This document shows, in pieces, positions 1-5,625 of a DNA stretch of 6,624 bases. Both the position numbers and the translations under genes were made by a program. The notes beneath the pieces are model-generated. The model was not told the origin of the DNA and ran no database searches. It saw only the letters and a list, made by a program, of their open reading frames with translations. Origin of the DNA: Anaerolineales bacterium UBA832 (lineage in GTDB: Bacteria > Chloroflexota > Anaerolineae > Anaerolineales > UBA11657); the NCBI GenBank assembly GCA_002296125.1, contig DBHI01000058.1, positions 1-6,624 of the forward strand, given 5' to 3'. How positions within the stretch are numbered: position 1 is the stretch's first letter; each line of letters begins with the position of its first letter.

Positions 1-163
1 AGGAGAAGGAATGCATACACCACACGAGCCGGGCGAAGGTACTCCACCACCACCAGAAGGTGATATGGAAGAATGGGATGATGAAGACGATGATGCTGAT
101 TGGGATGATGATACAGATGATCTCACTCCAGATGATATGGATGACGATGATGATAATGAGTAG
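1..163 (+). CDS. C-terminal acidic tail of an unidentified protein (5' end probably outside the window)
   Basis: The frame is open from the left edge and ends at TAG (161-163), directly followed by a second TAG. From the first ATG (11) it encodes 50 residues, of which 19 are Asp and 7 Glu. A Pro-rich stretch (TPPPP) is followed by repeated Asp runs broken by Trp, Met and Thr. No domain, membrane segment or catalytic motif is visible. Two readings are possible. It may be the disordered acidic tail of a longer upstream protein; the Gly-Glu-Gly read just before the ATG recurs as Gly-Glu-Gly a few residues later, which favours this. Or it may be a small independent gene starting at 11, because AGGAG at 1-5 would make a well-spaced ribosome binding site. 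The same bases can be Gly/Glu codons, so this is not decisive. Upstream of sbcC one might expect the nuclease gene sbcD, but nothing in this tail shows it. Function unknown. Confidence 0.6.
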   Translation, partial: GEGMHTPHEPGEGTPPPPEGDMEEWDDEDDDADWDDDTDDLTPDDMDDDDDNE

Positions 164-201
164 TAGTTTAATTATCTAGTTGCTGATCTGAATAGTACAC
201 A

Positions 202-246
202 AATATGCCTCACTGACATAATTGTAGTGAGGCATATTGTATTTCT
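202..246 (+). terminator. Hairpin, probable terminator of the acidic-tail gene
   Basis: A perfect 13-bp inverted repeat pairs 202-214 (AATATGCCTCACT) with 226-238 (AGTGAGGCATATT). The loop can close further: ACA (216-218) pairs with TGT (223-225) around a TAAT tetraloop, leaving G215 bulged. It lies 38 bp beyond the stop of the upstream frame and is followed by GTATTTCT, a broken T-tract. The stem is strong but the U-run is weak, so termination may be incomplete or the hairpin may instead protect the mRNA 3' end. It separates the upstream gene from sbcC. Confidence 0.6.
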
Positions 247-286
247 ACATTTGTTGTGAATATGTGTCAATATTGTGATTGAATAT

Positions 287-316
287 TTGTTACAATGCTC
301 TTCTTAATGATATATA
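287..316 (+). promoter_or_regulatory. Weak candidate promoter for sbcC
   Basis: TTGTTA (287-292) could serve as a -35 box and TATATA (311-316) as a -10 box, with an 18-bp spacer. Both are imperfect matches to the sigma-70 consensus in very AT-rich DNA, so this is tentative. If correct, transcription would start near 323, inside the inverted repeat that follows, leaving a leader of about 55 nt before the sbcC ATG. No clear Shine-Dalgarno sequence precedes that ATG (378). Confidence 0.25.
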
Positions 317-320
317 GTTG

Positions 321-348
321 GTAAACAAAATATATATTTTTTGTTTAC
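321..348. promoter_or_regulatory. 10+10 bp inverted repeat in front of sbcC, possible operator
   Basis: GTAAACAAAA (321-330) is mirrored exactly by TTTTGTTTAC (339-348) around an 8-bp AT spacer. The centre-to-centre distance of the arms is 18 bp, a spacing that a dimeric regulator could bridge. It ends 29 bp before the sbcC start and would overlap the start point of the candidate promoter, a typical place for a repressor. It has no long T-run after it, so it does not look like a terminator. The word TAAACAAAAT in its left arm recurs in the clpC upstream region (5046-5055). The bound regulator is unknown. Confidence 0.4.
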
Positions 349-377
349 AAGTATTTAGTTAAGTTGTAAGAATTAAT

Positions 378-2459
378 ATGATACCCAATAAAATCGAATT
401 AACTAATTTTTTACCTTATAAAAAAACTCAGATTTTGGACTTTACAGGTATTCATGTTGCATGTTTAGTAGGTGATAATGGGTCTGGAAAATCATCGCTA
501 TTGGAAGGGATGGTGTGGGCGCTATGGGGTAATGCCCGCGATGGAAAGAGAAGTGACGATGAATTGATTCATTATGGTGAGACTGAGATGAAAGTTTTAC
601 TAGAGTTTGAGATATCTGATCAGATATATAAAATTATCAGGCAACGTAAAATAGGTAAGAGATCTCAACTTATTCTTGCTTTACATATATATGATTACTC
701 AACAGAAAGTTGGCGCGATTTGTCGGAAGCTGGTGTTAAACAGACACAGAAAAAGATAGATAATCTTCTTCGCATTGACTATGATACGTTTATGAATTCA
801 GCTTTTATTGCACAAGGACGAGCGGATGAATTTACAGTTAAATCACCTGCTAATCGTAAGTCTGTTCTTTCAAGGATATTACGATTAGAACAATGGGACC
901 TTTATGAAGAACAAGCACGTAAGTTTAATTCTGAACTAAAGCAAAATCTGTCGTTATTGGATCGTGATATAGAATCTTATGATAAACAATTAGATGATCG
1001 AGCAACAGTTGACAAGGAACTAGAAAGAGCAACAAGTAAGTTGGATATAATTGAGAAAAAGTTGCAACTGGCTGAGAAAGCAATGGGAGATGTAGAAAGT
1101 TCAAGACAACAGTTAATTCACTTAAATAGTACTATTACTGATAGTACATCGCGAATTAATCAAAGTGAAAAGGAACTTCAAGATATTGAAGATGATTTGA
1201 AGACTTCTCATAGTGACATTGATCAAAAGAAGCTTGTTAAGCAACAACATGATATCCAAGTAGAACTTGAAGGTTTGCAATATTTAGAGAAGCAAATTGA
1301 TGATTCATCCATGAGAAAGGAGGAAAAATCTAAACTTAGCTCGAGACTTAAGGGTGAAAATGAAATTATAAAACGGGATGCAGATGCACTTAATGATCGT
1401 ATAAATGCGCTTGGTTCTGAACCCAATTGTCCGACATGTGGTCAACCACTTGAGGAGGATGCTGCATCACATTTAAGTGATGAAGTGGAAAAGAAACGTG
1501 GTCATTATGCAGATAATAGAGATAAATACAGGAAAATAGATTCAGATGTAGCAATCATAGATGATGAATTGTTGATATTACAAAAGCATTTAAAGAAACG
1601 TAATGATTTAGAAAATAGATTTAATGAAATTAATTTAGAAATAAAAAATGTTGCTGTGATGTTGGAAAATCGTGCAAGTCTTGAAAAGAGAAAAAGCCGT
1701 TGGAAAGAAAATCTTGCAAAAGAAAATGAAAGATTACAAAGTTTATATGATGAGCAAAAACATTGTAAAAGAGTTATTCAGGAATCTGAAGAGAAACAGC
1801 AAAATCTTGATGAACTAAGGGTAGAACAGAGAGTATGGATGGAACATGTTGGGAGAGCACGTCAAAAAATTATTTCTCTAAAAGATATTAATGAAAGACG
1901 GAAACTTTCTATTGTAGAGAGAGAAGATATAGCTGATAAAATCAGCATATATAATGAATTAGTAGAAGCTTTTGGTAAGAAAGGTGTACCAGCCATGATT
2001 ATTGAAGCAGCTGTGCCTGAATTAGAAAATTCTGCTAATGAACTGCTTACTAGAATTACTTATGGCAAAATGAACGTACGATTTGATACTCAAAGAATGA
2101 CTAAGTCAGGTGATGTTAAAGAAACTTTAGATATTAAGATAGCTGATGACTTAGGTACTCGGAATTATGAAATGTATAGTGGGGGAGAGTCTTTTAGAGT
2201 AAATTTTGCGATTCGTATAGCTCTAAGTAAATTATTGGCACGAAGAGCTGGAGCACAATTACAAACGATTGTGATTGATGAAGGTTTTGGTACTCAAGAT
2301 GCTCTTGGAAGGCAGAAATTAGTGGAAGCTATACATTCTATTCAAGATGATTTTGAACGTGTTTTGGTTATCACTCATATTGAGGAGCTTAAGGATATTT
2401 TTCCTGATCGTATTAATATATCAAAAACTATAGATGGATCAACAATTTCGGTTGTTTAG
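378..2459 (+). CDS. sbcC: SbcC/Rad50-type SMC-like ATPase of DNA-end repair, short-armed form
   Basis: This is the ATPase subunit of the Mre11-Rad50 (SbcD-SbcC) class, which uses ATP to control nuclease processing of DNA ends and hairpins. Seen in the 693-residue protein: an N-terminal half ATPase with Walker A GDNGSGKS (32-39) and Q-loop Gln146; a first coiled-coil arm of about 175-345; a zinc-hook CPTC (Cys351 and Cys354) for dimerisation through a shared metal; a returning arm of about 360-530; then the C-terminal half ATPase with signature SGGES (601-605), Walker B IVIDE (Asp634, Glu635), D-loop GTQD (638-641) and switch His667. All ATPase elements are intact. The protein is short for the family (E. 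coli SbcC is 1048 residues), because the coiled coils are short. Start ATG 378 is the only one giving the usual opening (MIPNKIELTNFLPY); its ribosome binding site is weak. No sbcD is in the window. Family confidence is high. Confidence 0.93.
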   Translation: MIPNKIELTNFLPYKKTQILDFTGIHVACLVGDNGSGKSSLLEGMVWALWGNARDGKRSDDELIHYGETEMKVLLEFEISDQIYKIIRQRKIGKRSQLILALHIYDYSTESWRDLSEAGVKQTQKKIDNLLRIDYDTFMNSAFIAQGRADEFTVKSPANRKSVLSRILRLEQWDLYEEQARKFNSELKQNLSLLDRDIESYDKQLDDRATVDKELERATSKLDIIEKKLQLAEKAMGDVESSRQQLIHLNSTITDSTSRINQSEKELQDIEDDLKTSHSDIDQKKLVKQQHDIQVELEGLQYLEKQIDDSSMRKEEKSKLSSRLKGENEIIKRDADALNDRINALGSEPNCPTCGQPLEEDAASHLSDEVEKKRGHYADNRDKYRKIDSDVAIIDDELLILQKHLKKRNDLENRFNEINLEIKNVAVMLENRASLEKRKSRWKENLAKENERLQSLYDEQKHCKRVIQESEEKQQNLDELRVEQRVWMEHVGRARQKIISLKDINERRKLSIVEREDIADKISIYNELVEAFGKKGVPAMIIEAAVPELENSANELLTRITYGKMNVRFDTQRMTKSGDVKETLDIKIADDLGTRNYEMYSGGESFRVNFAIRIALSKLLARRAGAQLQTIVIDEGFGTQDALGRQKLVEAIHSIQDDFERVLVITHIEELKDIFPDRINISKTIDGSTISVV

Positions 2460-2500
2460 CAAAAAGACAGAATTTATTTTTCTAGATTTGAATGTGAAAA

Positions 2501-4993
2501 TCAAATAGCATCTACCTTTTTCTTAGTGGATTTATTGGAAGACGCTTTTTTATTACTTGTATTTTTTACAACATTAAATTCCAGACCATTATCTTTGCTT
2601 ATATCAACTTGTACTTCATCTCCATTACTGAAGTCACCTCTAAGCATTTTTACTGACAAAGGTGATTCAATATGTTTTTGCATCGCTCGTTTCAGTGGAC
2701 GAGCTCCGAATGCAGGATCAAATCCTTGATTTGCTAACCAGTTTCGAGCTTCATCTGTTAATTTAACTCTCAATCCATATTCTGATAACCTGTCTTGTAT
2801 TTCATCCATTTGCAAATCTACTATTTTCCACATGTCTTCAGGAGTCAATTGTGAGAATATTATTATGTCATCGATACGATTCAAAAATTCTGGTCGGAAA
2901 GTATCTTTTAGTGCTTTTTTAATCTTTATGTCTTGTTCATTAGTATGATCATCATTGTTACCAATAAATCCTACACTACCTGAACCTGAGACAAATTCTG
3001 TTCCTAAGTTAGAAGTCATTATTAGGACTGTGTTACGAAAATCTACTATGCGTCCTTGGCCATCTGTGAGTCTTCCGTCGTCTAGAATTTGCAGTAATGC
3101 ATTCCAGACTTCTGGATGTGCCTTTTCTATTTCGTCGAACAGTACTACTCTATAAGGTCTTCGTCTTACTGCTTCAGTTAGCTGTCCTCCTTCTTCATAT
3201 CCTATATAGCCTGGTGGAGCTCCAAATAGACGTGATACAGTATGTTGTTCTCTGTACTCAGACATATCTATTCTTACTAAAGCATCTTCATCATCAAAAA
3301 GAAATTCAGCCAGTGCTTTTGCTAGTTCTGTTTTTCCCACACCAGATGAGCCTAGAAATATAAAAGATCCAGCAGGTCTCTTAGGATCTTTTAATCCTGC
3401 TCGTGCGCGTCGTATTGCGTCTGAGAGTGCACTAATTGCCTTCTTTTGTGCAACGATACGTTGTTGTAGTCTTTCTTCCATATGAAGAAGTTTTTCTGCT
3501 TCAGTTTCAAGCATTTGAGTAAGTGGAATACCTGTCCATGTTGAAACTACTTCTGCTATATCTTCTGTATCAACTACTTCGTTCAATTGATGCTCTTGTT
3601 CCCATTTGAGTCTGTCGTCATTGAATTCCGATTCTATACGTAACCTTTCCGCTTTACATTCAGCTGCTTTTTGGTAATCACGGTTATTGCTAGCAGAATC
3701 TTCTTCTAGTTGGAGTTTATCAATCTCCTTTTTTTTCTGCTTGAGTTCAGATGGTAAAGAATATAATGCTACACGAAGTTTTGCTGCTGCTTCATCCATT
3801 AGGTCAATTGCCTTATCTGGTAATTTCCTATCGGTGATGTATCGGTGAGACAATTTGGTCGCAGCAGTTAATGCTTCATCAGTAATATTAACTTTGTGAT
3901 GCGATTCATAACGTGTACGCAAGCCTTTAAGCATTTCAACTGTTTGCTCTATATCTGGTTCTTCGACGAATACGGGTGCAAACCGACGTTCTAATGCAGG
4001 ATCTTTTTCTATATGATTACGAAATTCATCAAGAGTAGTTGCACCAACGCATTGTAGTTCTCCACGTGCTAGAGGTGGTTTTAGCATGTTGCTTGCATCC
4101 ATTGCACCTTGAGCTGCTCCAGCACCTACGACGGTATGCAACTCGTCAATGAACAAAATTATATCTCCTTGACCATTCTTGATTTCTTCTATTGCTGCTT
4201 TTAATCTCTCTTCAAATTCTCCTCTGAATCTAGATCCAGCAATCATTGAACCTAGATCTAGAGCTAGAACAGTTTTACCGCTAAGAATTTCAGGCACATC
4301 GTTATCAGCAATTTTTTGAGCTAGTCCTTCTAGTATTGCTGTTTTTCCTACACCGGCTTCACCTATTAATACAGGGTTATTTTTTGTACGACGGGAAAGT
4401 ACCTGAATGACTCGTAGTATTTCATTATCGCGACCAATTACAGGATCTAGTTTTCCAGAACGTGCAGATTGTGTAAGATCTCGACTATATTTTTCAAGTA
4501 CTTTGTATCGAGATTCTGCTTGGGGACTAGTTACTTTTTGACCACCACGTAGTTCTTTTATTGCACTATGAACTCGTTCTGGATTTATTCCTGCTTCAGA
4601 CAATATGCGTGCTACATTAGTGTTTCTCTCAGAAAGAATTGATAGAAAAATATGTTCTGTTGAAATAAATTCATCTTTGAGTTTGTTTGCTTCTTCATTG
4701 GCTAAATCAATAATACGTTTAACTCGTGGAGTGATAAAGACTTGACCAGCTCCACCTCCATATACTGATGCTTTTGGACTTGCTCGTAGAACATCATCAA
4801 GGCGTTGTTGGATTAATTCCACTTCAATGTCTAACATTTCTAAGATTTGTGGTATGACCCCTTCAGGTTGTTCTAGTAGGGCAAGTAGTATATGTTCAGT
4901 ATCAACTTGATTATGTCCATATCTTTGCAATATTTCATATGCTCTGGCAGCTGCATCTTGTGCGCGTTCAGTAAACCGATCAAATCTCATCAT
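2501..4993 (-). CDS. clpC: ClpC-type AAA+ unfoldase, ATPase subunit of a Clp protease
   Basis: A cytoplasmic hexameric unfoldase that threads proteins into ClpP. The 830 residues contain, in order: a double Clp-N repeat (about 5-70 and 85-148); AAA+ domain 1 with Walker A GEAGVGKT (211-218), Walker B FIDE (Asp283, Glu284) and Arg336/Arg337; a short middle domain (about 411-470) with a UVR-like helix; and AAA+ domain 2 with Walker A GSSGVGKT (548-555), Walker B Asp620/Glu621, sensor Asn662, Arg706 and sensor-2 GARP (763-766). Pore loops carry Phe256 and Tyr596. The short middle domain and the Val-Gly-Phe loop (674-676), which matches the ClpP-docking position, separate it from the disaggregase ClpB. 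The tail (810-830) is Lys/Ser/Asn-rich and looks disordered. Two ATGs open the gene; the first is chosen because AGG at 5005-5003 lies 9 nt before it. The gene converges with sbcC. No clpP is in the window. Confidence 0.93.
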   Translation of the reverse strand: MMRFDRFTERAQDAAARAYEILQRYGHNQVDTEHILLALLEQPEGVIPQILEMLDIEVELIQQRLDDVLRASPKASVYGGGAGQVFITPRVKRIIDLANEEANKLKDEFISTEHIFLSILSERNTNVARILSEAGINPERVHSAIKELRGGQKVTSPQAESRYKVLEKYSRDLTQSARSGKLDPVIGRDNEILRVIQVLSRRTKNNPVLIGEAGVGKTAILEGLAQKIADNDVPEILSGKTVLALDLGSMIAGSRFRGEFEERLKAAIEEIKNGQGDIILFIDELHTVVGAGAAQGAMDASNMLKPPLARGELQCVGATTLDEFRNHIEKDPALERRFAPVFVEEPDIEQTVEMLKGLRTRYESHHKVNITDEALTAATKLSHRYITDRKLPDKAIDLMDEAAAKLRVALYSLPSELKQKKKEIDKLQLEEDSASNNRDYQKAAECKAERLRIESEFNDDRLKWEQEHQLNEVVDTEDIAEVVSTWTGIPLTQMLETEAEKLLHMEERLQQRIVAQKKAISALSDAIRRARAGLKDPKRPAGSFIFLGSSGVGKTELAKALAEFLFDDEDALVRIDMSEYREQHTVSRLFGAPPGYIGYEEGGQLTEAVRRRPYRVVLFDEIEKAHPEVWNALLQILDDGRLTDGQGRIVDFRNTVLIMTSNLGTEFVSGSGSVGFIGNNDDHTNEQDIKIKKALKDTFRPEFLNRIDDIIIFSQLTPEDMWKIVDLQMDEIQDRLSEYGLRVKLTDEARNWLANQGFDPAFGARPLKRAMQKHIESPLSVKMLRGDFSNGDEVQVDISKDNGLEFNVVKNTSNKKASSNKSTKKKVDAI
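3728..3736 (-). other. A8G slippery run inside clpC
   Basis: On the coding strand clpC residues Gln419-Lys420-Lys421-Lys422-Glu423 read CAG AAA AAA AAG GAG. This includes the heptamer A AAA AAG in the frame required for -1 slippage. In the -1 frame the next codons are GGA GAT TGA, so slippage would end the protein two residues later, releasing the N-domain plus the first ATPase domain. The reading is direct; any use of it is inference. Another A8 run in the Nudix gene (5390-5397) shows that such runs can arise here from base composition alone. Confidence 0.3.
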
Positions 4994-5002
4994 TTTAATG
5001 TA

Positions 5003-5005
5003 CCT
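5003..5005 (-). promoter_or_regulatory. Ribosome binding site deciding the clpC start
   Basis: On the minus strand AGG (continuing as AGGTAC) stands 9 nt before the ATG ending at 4993 and 12 nt before the second, adjacent ATG. The spacing favours the first ATG. It is a short, weak Shine-Dalgarno core, in line with the weak or missing ones before sbcC and the Nudix gene. Confidence 0.45.
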
Positions 5006-5006
5006 A

Positions 5007-5020
5007 TTTTACATTTTACA
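5007..5020 (-). repeat. Tandem heptamer in the clpC leader
   Basis: Read on the minus strand, TGTAAAA occurs twice without a gap (5020-5014 and 5013-5007), just before the ribosome binding site and just after the predicted transcription start. Tandem heptamers upstream of clp genes are the form of the CtsR operator in Firmicutes (GGTCAAA-type), but the letters differ here, so this is only a positional analogy. In AT-rich DNA it may be chance. Confidence 0.35.
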
Positions 5021-5028
5021 TTATTGCA

Positions 5029-5034
5029 ATTATA
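5029..5034 (-). promoter_or_regulatory. clpC promoter -10 box (TATAAT)
   Basis: The minus strand reads a perfect TATAAT at 5034-5029, about 35 nt before the clpC ATG; transcription would start near 5022. No TTGACA-like -35 box sits at the normal spacing: the minus strand reads ACATTT at 5057-5052. That position is instead covered by one copy of an 11-bp direct repeat. A 12-bp perfect palindrome, ATATACGTATAT (5032-5043), overlaps the upstream half of the -10 box and runs into the spacer. A good -10, a poor -35 and nearby repeats suggest a regulated promoter that lets clpC be expressed apart from the genes upstream. Confidence 0.5.
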
Positions 5035-5049
5035 TACGTATATTCTAAA

Positions 5050-5082
5050 CAAAATGTTAGTCTAATCTATGCAAAATGTTAG
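5050..5082 (-). repeat. Two 11-bp direct repeats 22 bp apart upstream of clpC
   Basis: CTAACATTTTG (minus strand) occurs at 5082-5072 and again at 5060-5050. The start-to-start distance is 22 bp, close to two turns of the helix, so both copies face the same side of the DNA. The near copy covers the -35 region of the predicted clpC promoter; the far copy overlaps the last bases and stop codon of the Nudix gene. This arrangement fits binding sites for an activator or repressor, but the regulator is not identifiable. Confidence 0.5.
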
Positions 5083-5594
5083 AATTTTTGTTCATAATAA
5101 TTTTTATTAATTGATTCGTTCCAGGACTCATTCTGATAATGAATTATATTTTCTAGTAAATCATACTTGAAATGGTATATTTGGGGTGGTGTTTTGTTAA
5201 TTAATAATGGACCTACAATATGAAGGTTTTGCACTACTTCATTTGATTTAAATGCCCATGATTGTGTTTTCCATGAAAGCTTACCTTCGTCACATTCTAT
5301 TGTAGTTGACGTTGAAGATTCTGCAGTATATAGTGCGAGAGCTCCATTATTATATGGTGATTGCCAGGTTAATAATCCTCCAAAGATGATTTTTTTTAGT
5401 CTAAGACCTGTTTCTTCGTATGCTTCTCTTATGCAAGTTTCTGCTGCTGATTCATTTTTCTCTATACGTCCTCCTACACCATTCCACATACCTTGATTGG
5501 GAGGATTATTTCTATGTAACAAAAGTATATGATTGTTAAATGTGATTAAACAAAGTGTATGTGTAGGAGTTGGTATATTTTGTGATAATGACAT
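5079..5594 (-). CDS. Nudix hydrolase, MutT/MTH1-like
   Basis: A 171-residue protein with a complete Nudix box at 42-64 (G-x5-E-x7-REAYEETGL), including Arg56, Glu57, Glu60 and Glu61, which bind metal and catalyse hydrolysis of nucleoside-diphosphate-linked compounds. The preceding MWNGVGG (36-42) is typical of MutT/MutX/MTH1-type enzymes that remove 8-oxo-dGTP and related damaged nucleotides. The C-terminal part (about 130-171) is Asn/Tyr-rich and not recognised. No signal peptide or membrane segment is seen. The gene starts 31 bp after the decarboxylase gene on the same strand, with no Shine-Dalgarno sequence before its ATG, so it is probably read from the same mRNA, perhaps with coupled translation. 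Its substrate cannot be told from the box alone: nucleotide clean-up is the default, while the neighbour raises an isoprenoid phosphate as an alternative. It lacks the layout of the Nudix-fold IPP isomerase. Confidence 0.85.
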   Translation of the reverse strand: MSLSQNIPTPTHTLCLITFNNHILLLHRNNPPNQGMWNGVGGRIEKNESAAETCIREAYEETGLRLKKIIFGGLLTWQSPYNNGALALYTAESSTSTTIECDEGKLSWKTQSWAFKSNEVVQNLHIVGPLLINKTPPQIYHFKYDLLENIIHYQNESWNESINKNYYEQKF

Positions 5595-5625
5595 TTATAT
5601 AATTGGTTAAATATTTGTTGTGAGC

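Noticed and set aside
242..270. Minus-strand promoter-like pair TTGACA (270-265) and TAGAAA (247-242), 17 bp apart
   Set aside because: It points into the hairpin and the end of the upstream gene; no minus-strand gene follows it in the window, and its -10 is poor.
1223..1426. Minus-strand open frame of 67 residues inside sbcC
   Set aside because: It is antisense to the coiled-coil coding region, has Ser/Phe-rich composition typical of antisense reading, and shows no motif.
2460..2506. Terminator between the converging sbcC and clpC genes: ATTTGA (2486-2491) with TCAAAT (2501-2506)
   Set aside because: The stem is only 6 bp, AT-rich and overlaps the clpC stop codon, with no proper T-run on either strand.
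2526..3363. Plus-strand open frames of 66-88 residues opposite clpC
   Set aside because: They lie wholly antisense to well-conserved clpC sequence and have no recognisable domain or ribosome binding site.
2501..4993. ClpB disaggregase
   Set aside because: The middle domain is only about 60 residues, far shorter than in ClpB, and a Val-Gly-Phe ClpP-docking loop is present at 674-676.
5390..5397. A8 run in the Nudix gene as a frameshift site
   Set aside because: It reads CTA AAA AAA ATC in frame, so it lacks the A AAA AAG register, and no useful alternative product was evident.
5079..5594. Nudix gene as type 1 isopentenyl diphosphate isomerase, which also has a Nudix fold
   Set aside because: The protein is MutT/MTH1-like around the box and does not show the His-rich N-terminal metal site or the catalytic Cys segment expected of that isomerase.
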